A DNA stretch of 64,000 nt from Ashinkailepas kermadecensis (taxonomy: Eukaryota > Arthropoda > Thecostraca > Neolepadidae). Shown here in pieces: positions 44,065 to 54,690 of this stretch. The DNA is taken from assembly GCA_034440615.1 (NCBI GenBank), contig JAOTOM010005181.1, positions 1,767,863 to 1,831,862 of the forward strand, written 5' to 3'. Position 1 is the first letter of the stretch. Each line of letters begins with the position of its first letter. The position numbers and the translations under genes were made by a program. Under the pieces are notes generated by a model. It made no database searches. It had not been told where the DNA came from and was given only the letters and a program-made list of their open reading frames with translations.

Positions 44065-45417
44065 ACATCATGTGAATTGCAATGGAAAATTAAATTCCAA
44101 GAATTCAAAACATACCTTCAACTGTAAATTTACTAACCTACTGATGTTGGATTACCTCATATCCTTACATCACAATTTTTTTTTACAATCTGCAATATCC
44201 ATCTTCAATGACATAATGTTAGATAGTGAATATCTCACTTATACCAGTCATTTCCAAAAGAAATGGTTAGAGGAAGAAGTTACAAGGCAAGCTTCAACAA
44301 GTCCAGTCCAAACAGTTTTCATTATTTGTTCTCAGGGGCCTCTCCTATGCAAATGGTGCAATGGTAAGAATAAAGTGTGATGCAAAACAGAAACCACCAC
44401 AAAAGGATATTTTACTTTCTGAAAGCTTGAATTGCACAGCTTAACACAACAATAACTTCCAACTTCATGCTCTTTAACCTGATTGCTATTTGGATAAAAT
44501 TATCCTCTCTGCTTTGAATTGACCCAAAATTATACCACCACAAATCAATTACCAAGATCTAATCAAGATTTCCCCACCTGTTTTGCAGGTTGTATTCAAA
44601 GAATGCATGGTGCATGCATGGTAACAGAGGCATGCAAAGCAGTTCACAACGTGATTGATCATTATGCATTACACGCACTACTTATTGCTATGGAACCTAG
44701 CTCATGGTAGTACCTAGGTAGGCCTACCTCCCTAGGTCCCTAGGTATCGAGGCTAATGACAACACACGCCAAAAACAGATAAACCCTCACAGTTTGTTTC
44801 ATGGTGTGAAGAAGCACGTTCACTTTGAACTACTATGAAAGGTGTAGAAAACCGTCCTCTTTTGCTGTTTGTATTGAATGATGGAGCTGATGATCTTCTC
44901 ATCACTACAGATTTCTACCAGGTATGTACCTATGCCTATTAGTAAATTGAAACTGCATTTGCATAATGCGCCGACGCAAGGTCATATACAAGAGTAAAAT
45001 GATAAGCTTCTGCGCATCCTTCTGCGCAGGTTTCCTTATGACGTGCACGATGCCTCACCAGTCCGCGCCGTCAATACGTATGAACATAGGTCGGGTGGCG
45101 CGCCCGAAGCAAACTAGTGCATTACGTCAAATAAGCATTGCTTTCTTTCCAGTAATGAACCAAAATTTGTAGGCACGTCTCTTTCCTTCGGCGCAGTCTC
45201 GTTTTTGTCAGCGTGAGATGGCAAACTTTGGCTGGTGAATGCGGTATGTGAAAAACTTCCATCTCGAGGCACATATTTTATAACAATAGGGCGCGGGAGT
45301 ATGTGAAGGCGATGTACTGGACTCGGGGTGGCGCTGAGGGAGCAGCCACCCTCGCAGCCTATGGAAAGTGTTGGCATTAGTATTTTGAATGCATTCACGG
45401 GACATTGCTAGCATTAT
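44065..45417. other. No gene seen
   Basis: Short open frames only. An octamer-like cctaggtaggcctacctccc palindromic patch lies near 44713-44745. Confidence 0.4.
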
Positions 45418-46584
45418 ATTAACCATTTCTTTCCGTATTTCCGGTCAGATCCTCACACCCGGTCTCGGAGGGGAGTTGATACGACACCCCCCCCACCACC
45501 ACTTTCTAATCTCCAAACTAAGCGTCGCACGAAAACAAAAGAGGTGTCATCGGAAAGTGCTCGACGAGTAGGGCCAGAAACCAGCCCCAAAATTTTATCA
45601 CCCAAGAGTGACGTCACTAGGGGGTATATTTTGTTCACAACTGACTTCATGTTTTTGGCTCTGGGGACTTAATTTTGAACAAAAATCATTTGGAATCAAA
45701 ATAGGAAGGGAAATCGACCATGTCCCTAAAAATTTTGCCTAACCAAAAATCTGTCTTTTTTATTTCAAATTTTGGAGTTTTTTGTTTTCTTTGATTTTTA
45801 TTTTTTATAATGGGCAGCGCGAACCGCAAAGCGTTGTTTGAAGTCAACTTATTCTCATAAAATGCTTCCTTTAGCCAGAATCTTCTATTTTCGTCATAAT
45901 GGTCAAATATGCGAAACTAATGTTATCAAAAACGAAACAAAAATATCAAAACTCCTCTAGTGCATTTTCTTTCATCCCTAAAGATAAGCGAACGCTGAAA
46001 GTTTCAGCAAAATATCTTTATCCGTTAAAGTGTGACGACTGGTTGAACTTTTCTGGATGTGACCTCACTTGACCTTGACTAACACGTTGACCCTAGATGA
46101 TATTTTTTTGCCGCCAGGTGTCAAGGTGGAAGCACGTCGGTGTGGAGCTCCTGCTTTCCAGATAAATCGTTGCAGAACCGGGCAGTATACTAGGCTTAAC
46201 TGCGGATAGGTATTTAGCAATTACTTCTGTGCATATATTTGCATAGTTTTATCTCATAAGTTTCCTTTTTAGCAAGCAGATTATAATATTTACACCTAGA
46301 GACACTGCCCAGCGCCATTTTGTCCATTCTGTCTGTCTTTGTCTAGTGTGTCAGGGTTTTCAGCTATTTATTTCATTTTTGGCAGTTATTCAGCGAGTGA
46401 TTTCTTCTTTCTTTAAAACCACAGTCAACTTTCTGCACAGTGATACCTTGTAAGTGCTGCATAGTTAGGAACTAGCCTACACCTAAGCTTTGTCAGTTAT
46501 TTCGCTCTGCTCTGTTATTTGGTAAATCATTTTGCAGCAAGTTACTTTTCAATCTCAATCTAGGAATAAGCTGCAGCCTTTAGG

Positions 46585-47538
46585 ATGGTTACTACCAGGA
46601 TGCAGGCGCTAGAGGATGAGGTTAGGGCCCTTAAGGCAGAGCTTTCCAAGCTCAAAGCTTCCCTTGCTTCACAGGGCTGGCCAGAAAGGGTAGCATGTAA
46701 GGGGCAGTCTGTAGCAGGGGCATCCTATGCCCAGGTGGTCACAGGCCACCAGGTAACTGTAGCTTCCCCTGCTGTAGAGGTGGCAGGGAGATCTGAAGAG
46801 AGAAGTGTTCCTAGTGAACAGAAGATTTATAGTGGTAGCTCACAGGAGGGGCAGTGGTTTAAAGTCAGGGGGTGGAGGATTTGGAGGCGTGAGCCTAAGC
46901 AAGGGGGCAGTGAGTGGCAGGTGGTAGGTGGTAGGAGTGGGAAGCAACCTAGTGAAGCAGCTCAACAGGCAGGAGTAGTAACATCCAATAGGTTCCAGGC
47001 ATTGGAGGACTGCCCCCAGGATAGTGATAGCAGCAAGGAGAAAGTGCCAGTCGTAGGAGACTCTCGTGTGCGGCATTTAGATACGGTATTCTGTAAAGGT
47101 CGGAGAGGTAGGAGGTGCATCACCAGGCCTGGTGCCAAGGTTACAGACCTGGTCCCAGTGGTCGCACAGGCCACCAGTGAAAACCAGTTTAGTACAGTTA
47201 TAGTGCAGGTAGGAGTGAACAACATAGGTCCTGCTAGGAGTGACGAGCTGATGCAGGACTACAGGGCCCTTCTGGCCACACTGAAGCCAAGCAATAGCAG
47301 AGTTATTGTGACAGCTATTCTGCCCATGGCTGGAGTCTCCCCTGAGTGGAGCTCTAGGGCACTGGCAGTCAATGCCAGGGTAGGTAGTCTCTGCAATGAG
47401 TTAGGTTTGAATTTTGTTGACAAGTGGTGCAGGTTTTATGGCTCATCTGACCTCTATCAGAGGAATGGCCTGCACTTCTCCGAGAAGGGGGTGCAAGTGT
47501 TAGGCAAAGTATACGAACATGTCCTTCAGGGAAACTAG
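46585..47538 (+). CDS. CR1 ORF1: coiled coil plus SGNH esterase-like domain
   Basis: 317 codons without interruption. Residues 1-30 form a short coiled coil (LEDEVRALKAELSKLKASLA). A variable Gln/Gly/Ser-rich linker follows. From about residue 150 comes an SGNH/GDSL hydrolase fold: VVGDSRVRHLD (block I, nucleophile Ser), VIVQVGVNNIG (block III, Asn), VIVTAILPM and finally NGLHFSEKG (block V His). The Asp that usually sits two or three residues before that His is replaced by Asn (R-N-G-L-H), although an Asp lies six residues upstream. Esterase-bearing ORF1 proteins are known from CR1 and related LINEs; their role in retrotransposition is unclear. Confidence 0.9.
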   Translation: MVTTRMQALEDEVRALKAELSKLKASLASQGWPERVACKGQSVAGASYAQVVTGHQVTVASPAVEVAGRSEERSVPSEQKIYSGSSQEGQWFKVRGWRIWRREPKQGGSEWQVVGGRSGKQPSEAAQQAGVVTSNRFQALEDCPQDSDSSKEKVPVVGDSRVRHLDTVFCKGRRGRRCITRPGAKVTDLVPVVAQATSENQFSTVIVQVGVNNIGPARSDELMQDYRALLATLKPSNSRVIVTAILPMAGVSPEWSSRALAVNARVGSLCNELGLNFVDKWCRFYGSSDLYQRNGLHFSEKGVQVLGKVYEHVLQGN

Positions 47539-47734
47539 ATAATGGGGTGGGGAGGGAAGAATTGGCATTGCCATCTCAGGGATATGCCAATAGTGACAGC
47601 ATAGGCAATAGAACCTCACAGTCACAAATAGGGGTAGCAGTAGATCAAGGGGGCAGAGTGGTAGCTCATCCAGAGATGATAGAGCTACTCAACATCAAAA
47701 AGCCAAAGAGGGTCATGGAACTTTTGTTAAGTGT

Positions 47735-50566
47735 ATGATGCTTAATGCTCAGAGCATTCGATCCAAATTTGATGAGTTCAAGTGTTATGTCGCTGAGGAG
47801 AAACCAGATTTTGTTTGCATTACTGAGGCATGGGTCAGTGAGGGATATTTTGGGGATAACTTGCAGGACTATGAGATCCAGGGATACAATATGTTTTCAT
47901 GCAATAGGGGTCCAGCAGTGAAAGGGGGTGGTGTAATGCTCTATATGAATAGCTTATACAGTTCTCAAAAAGTAGCAGATGGGGTAAAAAATGTGTCTGT
48001 GGAGTCCATTTGGCTTGATGTTGCTGTGGGAAAAGGCACCAGCAATAAACTGAGGATAGGAGCTTGGTATCGATCAGGAACCTTGCCACATTCTCAGCAA
48101 CTGGAGCTCGATAAGGTGATTTGCGAGGAAATCAGTAGAAACTTTCAGAGGAAATGCCTTATTCTTGGTGACTTTAATCTAAAAGGATATGAAAATGTTG
48201 GTGTTGACTCCCCATCATGTAAACTGTTTAAGAAATGCCTTGAAGAGGACTTGTTCTTACACCAGTTTGTAACAGAACCAACCAGGCGGGGCTCATTCTT
48301 GGTCCTTGTCTTCTCAGATTTAAGTGATTTAGTTCAAGACTTGACTGTAGGAGAAACTCTGGGAAGAAGTGACCATAACATAGTGAGATTCAAGGCACAG
48401 GTAGCAGGGACAATCAAGGATAATTTGGCAAAGATTCCAAATTTTAACAGGGCAGACTCTGACTGCATGAGAGAGTCTTTAAGTGCCATAAAATGGGAAG
48501 AAGAATTCTTTGCTTTAAATGCCTGTGAAATGTGGGAAAAGTTCAAATCTTACTTGAGGGAAATTCAGATTAGACATGTCACATGTCCCCCAAAAGCAGA
48601 GGCGCAAAAGAAGGTGGAGGAAAGCCAGCATGGCTTACACCAGATGTGATGAAGGCAATTAAGGCTAAGAAAGATGCATTTAGAGTATTTAAGGAAGCTT
48701 CAAATATCGTAAATCTAATGTCGTATCAAAAATCTAGAGATGCTGTGAAGCAGAAAATCAGAGCAGCAAAGCGAGCAAAATAATTGGATTTGGCTAGGAA
48801 CTGTAATGGGGACAGTAAAAAGTTCTTTAGTTTCTACAAGCTAAGTAAAGTTTCAAGCACAATTGATCCACTGGAAGTAAATGGGACTATATTGAGTGAG
48901 GATGGTGAGATGGTTGAGGAGCTGAGCAAGCAGTTTAAATCAGTGTTTACAGTGGAGGATGTGACTAATCTGCCAACCGTGAACCACAGTTCAGTGACAG
49001 GTGATCAGATACAAGATTTTGATTTCATTGATAGTGATATTGTTTTCAATTATATCAGAAAAATAAAGCCAAACAAAGCAGCAAGACCTGATTGAATTCA
49101 TGCTGGGGTATTGCGGGAAGCTGAAAAGGAAGTGGCAATTCCACTTAGTATAATATTTTGTAGATCAGTTTCACAAAATGCAATTCCAACAGATTGGAAA
49201 AGGGCAAATGTAGTTCCCATTTTCCAGAAAGGAGAAAGAGGGAAAGTTGAAAGAGGGAAAGCCTATAGGCCAGTAAGCCTCACATCCCTAGTCTGCAAAG
49301 TACTCGAATCAATTATCAAGGATAGAATAGTTAGTATTCTGGAAGGAAACAGATTGATTCAAGATACTCAACATGGGATTAGAAAAGGGCGATCGTGTCT
49401 CACAAATCTCTTGGACTTTTTGAATTTTGCTACAGAACAATTTGATCAAGGAAATCAGGTTGATATAGCATATCTTGACTTTAGTAAGGCCTTTGACAAG
49501 GTACCCCATAAACGGTTAATGATGCAGCTTCAGGTCCATGGTATTGTAGGTAGCATCCTAAAATGGATAGAGTTGTGGCTTTCAGATAGACAGCAGAGAG
49601 TGATGCTAAATGGTACAAAGTCATCATGGCAAAATGTTCTTAGTGGAGTCCCCCAGGGGTCGGTACTGGGGCCACTATTGTTCATTATATATGTGAATAG
49701 CATTGAATGTGGCCTAAGCAGTAAGGTTTTGAAATTTGCGGATGATTTGAAGATCTTTAGGGCAATAACAGGGCACAATGAGCAGGTTTTGCTGCAGAAA
49801 GACTTAGACGAGCTAGTGAAGTGGTCTGAAAAATGGCGAATGAAATTTAATTTTGATAAGTGCAAAGTCATGCATGTAGGTAGGCAGCATATGAAGGCTC
49901 CATACTTGATGGGTGGCCAAGTTCTATCTGTGACTCAGCAGGAGAAGGACTTAGGTGTTATTCTGAACACAAAATTGGGGGGCATCAGAACAGACCAAAG
50001 AAGCCAGGAAGAAGGCACTAAGAATGCTTCGGGCAATACAGAGGAATGTGTCATACAAAAGTGAGGAGGTCATCAGGAAGCTTTACTGTGCATATGTCAG
50101 GCCACATTTAGAATACTGTGTCCAAGCTTGGTCTCCTAGTTATGAGAAATATTGTTGGCTTTTAGAGAGAGTACAAAAGAGGGCAACAAAAATGGTTAAT
50201 GGTATAGCCAACCTGGCATATGAGGAAAGATTGAAGAAATTGAATATGTTTTCACTTAGATATAGAAGGCTGAGACGAGATCTCATCCAGGTTTTTAAAT
50301 TTGTTCATGGTCAGGAACGGGGATATCTCAGGGAAATGTTTGAATTGAACCGAAATGATGCAATTAGAGGTCATCAATTCGAAATTAAAGTTAATCACAG
50401 CAGGACAAGGTTAAGACAGTCTTTCTTCACCAACAGGGTAGTAGAACACTGGAACCAGCTGCCACGAACCATTGTCGGTAGCAACACACTGAACATCTTT
50501 AAAAACGGCATAGACAATCATTATAAGAATAGGGGGCTTGTTTTTCTGTATTCCAGGGAGGGTTGA
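47735..50566 (+). pseudogene. CR1 ORF2: AP endonuclease and reverse transcriptase
   Basis: Endonuclease: MLNAQSIRSKFDEFKCY, CITEAWVSEG, GAWYRSG, LGDFNLKG, GRSDHNIVRF. RT: AYRPVSLTSLVCKVLESIIK, GIRKGRSCLTNLLDF, YLDFSKAFDKVPHKRL, SGVPQGSVLGPLLFIIYVN, KFADDLKIF, then PHLEYCVQAWSPSYEK. Disruptions: frameshift at about 48583-48640, TAA at 48781, TGA at 49093 (where relatives have Gly: RPDGIH) and a frameshift near 50010-50060. The catalytic residues themselves are all present. It is a recent but dead copy. The ORF1 stop and ORF2 start are 196 bp apart. Confidence 0.92.
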
Positions 50567-51135
50567 TCGACAGGGAGGAGTTGGGAGTTGGGAGGAGTTT
50601 GAAATTGTTGAGTGTGTTATGCAATAGCAAGTGAGTCTCTTATTAAGTCTAAAGGCTTTATAACTTTATATAGGGTGTACCTAGCAGTGGATTCAGCACC
50701 TTCCTTCGGGATGTGATACTGATGAGATTGTCTATGGTAGCACAATGGGTATGATGGGAGGAGCTTGTGATTGTTGAGGGTGTTATGCGGTAGCAAGTGA
50801 GTGGTGCTAGATAGGCTGGGATATATAGCTTCCTAGGAACTTGGGATAAGGGATTGATTGGGGTGAGAGTATGTACATTTCTAGTACCTTTTCTAGATAG
50901 GCTTAACCCAAATGGGCCCCTGTGGCTCTTATTAAGCCTTAATACTTTATGACTTTATGACTTTATATGACCTCAAAATTGTCACACAACATGTCAAATT
51001 GATGTAGGAAAAGGTATCCTAAATTTCGGCGCGCTGCCCCGCGCTGTTCTTTCACTATCCGCGGAAAACCTTACGGGGAGGGGCGCTTACGGGGGCGCCT
51101 TCGGGGTCAACCCCCCGAGATGGGGCGGGTTAACT

Positions 51136-51370
51136 AATTCACTCCATCCGATCAGCCCGTCCAGTGCATGGACGCACCCATGCGTCCGTGTGAAAGTGCT
51201 GCATGATGCTTGAGACCTGCACGGAAATAATGCACAGGACTCTTTGGGCATTTAGCTTGAAGTCCGTGTAGGTCGAGCCAGGTTTGCCAGTAAAACCACA
51301 CTTCCCACACTGATAAAAATGTTCACCAGGAGTACCTCGTTTTGCATTACTGTCAATTTTTACCACTGGG
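51136..51370 (-). CDS. Small Cys-pair exon candidate
   Basis: Minus strand: a frame reads EHFYQCGKCGFTGKPGSTY and then LNAQRVLCIISVQ, bounded by a possible acceptor (tttttatcag) and donor (gtgcag|gtctcaag). The Cys pair with aromatic neighbours looks like the start of a zinc finger. It lies upstream of nothing I can join with confidence; the C2H2-like exon at 52.4 kb on the same strand is the obvious partner. Confidence 0.35.
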
Positions 51371-51800
51371 TATCACCCTCCCCTGGTCAGCAACACGACC
51401 AAATTACTAGTGCTTTTCTATGGTAAGCTGGTAACATTTACCATCAAATTAACACGGCTTCTGGTAATGCTTACCACAGTAAGCCTATCTAACCTGGTGC
51501 AGCCTACCACCCCAATGCCACTTATCATAGTCAACCAAAGCACCCCAGTACCAGTCCCAGTATTAGTTACCAATGTAGTAACACCTCTCCTAGTACCGTC
51601 TACCACCCTTTTACTACCAACCCTCATCAATCATACCACCCCATATCTGGCCCTAGTAATTGTTGCCATGGTAGTACCATCGCTCTTGATACTGTCTATC
51701 ACCCTTGTACCACCAAACCCAGTCATCTATACCCCCCTATTGACAATATCTAGCACTCATTAGCACATTGCTACCTCACCTGGTGCACCCTATCACATAC
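51371..51800. repeat. Degenerate short-unit repeat (TACCA/CCC-rich)
   Basis: Irregular units of about 14-20 bp with taccac.c, ctggta and cccagta motifs. One plus frame stays open for 117 codons with Thr/Pro/Leu/Val periodicity, which I read as repeat composition rather than a gene. Confidence 0.6.
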
Positions 51801-52414
51801 ATACCATCTACACTGCTTATCTGATTAGCTGTACCACTACATTACCGGCCCCCGAAACCTTAGCGTTCACCATGAGGCTTCTGGGTACCTGGAGTTGCGT
51901 ACATTCCATTCCAGGATCAGACCTCGTACACACTATCCGCGCAGCACCTCGCACCATCGGAATGTCGATTGGTGGTTGTGGCTTTACGACACACTCATTA
52001 CGCATTAGTTGGTACATTACGCATACTGGGTGCAGGTGTCATGATGCACTCCAACGATGTACAAATAATGCAATACCCAAGAGCATTGCAGATAACTATA
52101 AGACAGCTTGCAACGTTAAACGGTCTGTTGAACATTTTAGAAGAACGTTACGGGAACGTTACATCCCGATCGTGGCGTCGCCATGTCAACCGAGACTGAG
52201 GGCACTCCGATCTACAGATCCTGGATGCTTCTCATGGTTTCTTGGTCCGCCCTGGCCTCCACCGGCAGGTCGAGGATGTTAGTGGTGAGGAACTACATGT
52301 TCTTCATGGAATACTTCATTTTCATGTTGAATATATACATGGATATGCCCAGGAGTATAATTGCCGACGCCAAGCGGCTACTCCGATTATAAAATCTGCC
52401 GTGGATGTTTCGTT
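51801..52414. other. No gene supported
   Basis: Short overlapping open frames on both strands without motifs. Confidence 0.35.
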
Positions 52415-52765
52415 CTCATCTCCCTGACATTCAGCGTGTTTCTCAGGAATCCGAGTAACAGTGTCGTTTGAAGTGCTTGCTGAAGTGTCTGAGCTGCTGG
52501 GGACCCCAACGTCACTGACAGGCGCTGAATCATCGTCCATATTCAAATGCGGATAGCTGATCGATAAGCGATTAACTGCATCTGCTTGCCGGGAAACATG
52601 CACCTGTGCGTGACGCTGCCAATTGCTTGATGTGTTGGAGAATTTAGTGTAGAAATGACACCCGACATTGAAATATGGATCCTCTTCGTGCCGATGCCGC
52701 AAATTTTTGGAAAATAATATCAGGTCGTTGGAGCCATGCTTGCACATGGCACAGATAAATATGGT
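52415..52765 (-). CDS. C2H2-like zinc-finger exon
   Basis: Minus strand, about 115 codons to a stop near 52322: CAMCKHGSNDLILFSKNLRH, then RHEEDPYFNVGCHFYTKF, then WQRHAQVHVSRQADAVN. The spacing suggests a first C-x2-C finger with an R-H-R-H helix, followed by a second, degenerate finger with one Cys and H-x4-H. Such paired fingers occur at the N-terminus of gene families linked to domesticated or active transposons in many animals. A Ser/Asp/Thr-rich tail follows. No matching exon is certain. Confidence 0.45.
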
Positions 52766-52969
52766 AGCAAGTGTGTATATTTACACTCAACATCGGCTTT
52801 GATGTGTGTCCTTACTACCACGCACGTGCGCATTAATCCATGACCATATGCACTTGCGCAGCTCAGTGTTAGGTAAGACTGGTGTGAAAACATCAAAATA
52901 ATACAGTACATAAAATGTGCATAACTCGTCAGTGCATAACAGTGCAATACTCGTCAGTGCTTATTCACG
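52766..52969. other. Spacer with short internal duplication
   Basis: ataactcgtcagtgc recurs at about 52921 and 52947. No gene. Confidence 0.4.
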
Positions 52970-53280
52970 CCAGTCTTATTTAAACCTAGGTCATAGTCAT
53001 AGGCCCCTAAGAATCGCCCCGGGGTTCAGTAAAATTGCGCCGGGCCTCCTAAAATATCCCGCTGGGCCCCCCAGAAATCGCACTGAGCCCCTGAAAATCA
53101 CATTGAGAACCCCAAAAATCGCATAGGGGGTTGCATTGGCAAAAATGGGCTGGAGCTTTAAAACACGCCCGCAGACGAAAATAAACGCAACGGGTCCGAA
53201 AAAAGGACACCGAGCCATTTCCTCGGTTCGGTAGCTAATCTGGGAGCACATTTAACGAAAGGGATGAGGTGCATCAAAGC
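52970..53280 (+). repeat. GGCCCC/AAAATCGC minisatellite, short copy with conserved 3' module
   Basis: Eight or so units of the ggccccyaaaaatcgcrc type, followed by a non-repetitive tail (cctcggttcggtagctaatc, then gcatcaaagctcagcgg). The same tail ends the long array at 59.8 kb, so array and tail move or evolve together. A second tiny copy of the units lies at 53535-53610. Confidence 0.75.
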
Positions 53281-54180
53281 TCAGCGGTGTCCGAATTTAT
53301 CTGGCTCATAGTTGCATTTATATTTTGTCTTTATATCTCTTATTTATGCGAAAGGGAGTTATATTATGTTTTTAGAGTGATGGAGTGAAGAAAAAGCCTA
53401 TTACAGAGCAACCAGAATAAATATATTACACATCAGAAGACTTCTACCATCCAACAGATTGCTGTACAGCGATGTGAGCAGTGGCGTACCGAAGGGGGCA
53501 TTGGGGACGGTTGTCCCCCCCCCCCCACTGAGAGGTTGTTGGGCCCCCAAGAATCGCGCCGGGCTTCAGTAAAATTGCGCCAGGTTCTCTAAAAAAATCA
53601 CGCTTACACAAAGCCGTTTCGGACTTTGCGCAATTTGGCTTGATGCGATTTGACCCCCGCCCGTGTGGGGGGTTGGGAAGGGTTAAGCAGGTGTCAATGC
53701 ATCCCGATTATTTTGTTCGCGACTACGGAAGAACGACGTGGGTTGGGACGCCGCTGCCTGGCATAGCTGATGGCACCATCTATTGCTGGCTTCATCAGAT
53801 GAAAAATGAAAATGTCTGATCAGATCATTACGCTATGATGCCATAAGCGGAAATATGTCGTTGTTCACAAAGTGTGAATTATCGGCAATCAACGTCACTT
53901 GTTGCCCACAAATGACAAATGTTGGATGCGGCAGGATGATAGACAACTAAGCTAATGTGCATGCATATGCTTGTTTCCAAAGTGATTAAAGGTTGCTGAC
54001 GTAACTGGACCTCGGATGATCTTTTTCAGCTTCTGAGCTATTCGGGGTTTAGGCCGAGATAGATAGACTGAGAGTTTCGGGGCTTTCGGATTTGAGGAGT
54101 TCGTACCGCATGAGTTCAGTACTAAACTCCACCATGAGGCTATGGCAACACTTACAATATTTAATTTAGGTCTGTGCATC
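53281..54180. other. No gene seen; element-like G/C runs
   Basis: gtggcgtaccgaagggggca followed by a C-run at 53485-53526 resembles the end of a non-autonomous DNA element. The rest is unannotated. Confidence 0.4.
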
Positions 54181-54690
54181 CCAAGAACACAAACAAACCA
54201 CCCCCCTTCCCAAAAATAACAGAACCAAAAAAATAAGTTGGAAAAAAAAGGGCAAGGAAGGATTCTTTAAAAAAAAAAAAATTATGTTCTTTTCTGGCGG
54301 CCCCCCCCCCCCCCCCCCCCGGCACCACACCTACACTACGCCTAGGCTCACGACAAAAAAAAAAAAGAAACACCCAACAACCACCAAAACCTAAAAAAAA
54401 TCTTATTTTCTCTATTACATTTTAATAACAAGTTTAGATAGAGGGGTTAAAAAACCCAAAAAATCCCCGGCAAATGGGGGGGGTCCGGGGTCAGTGTCAG
54501 GCTGGCCTCGTTTTCCAGCGTGGGCCTCCTCTGTCTGTAGAGGGGGCAGGGGGCAGTCGCCCCCCCTGCCGTGAAACTGGGGGGGCGGCGCCCCCCTGAA
54601 ATTTGAGGAGGCCCCCCATCCGCAAATGCACAGCAAAAAAGGTGAGCAAGGAGGCCGACGGGACAGAAGATCATACTGTCAATGAGGCCT
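54181..54690. other. Homopolymer-rich element remnants
   Basis: A 22-base C-run near 54301-54320, A-runs near 54240-54285 and 54355-54365, and a G/C-rich block (54475-54620) with gggggcagtcgccccccctg, which has the look of a family of G/C-run elements also seen at 8.9 and 16.7 kb. No coding signal. Confidence 0.45.

Larger units (their letters stand above)
46107..50963 (+). mobile_element. Nearly complete CR1-type LINE
   Basis: About 4.86 kb: a ~480-bp 5' leader, ORF1 (46585-47538), ORF2 (47735-50566) and a ~400-bp 3' UTR ending in an 8-bp tail repeat (actttatg, nearly three copies). CR1 elements characteristically end in an octamer repeat rather than poly(A). No RNase H, as expected. No evident target duplication. 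Short 3' UTR repeats: gttgagtgtgttatgcaatagcaagtgagt near 50606 recurs near 50777 (motif quoted in part: gtgttatgc.gtagcaagtga). Confidence 0.9.
45418..51135 (+). mobile_element. TTAA-flanked MITE, copy 3, split by a CR1 LINE
   Basis: 45418-46106 plus 50964-51135 together make ~860 bp in the same order as copy 2: tcagatcctcacacccggtc, gtgtcatcggaaagtgctcg, agagtgacgtcactaggggg, gttgaccctagatgat | atgacctcaaaattgtcaca, ttcggcgcgctgcc, ccgcggaaaaccttacgggg, ccccgagatggggcgggtta. Both outer ends carry TTAA. Comparison with copy 2 (ctagatgacatgacctc) puts the CR1 insertion point within one or two bases. Confidence 0.8.
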
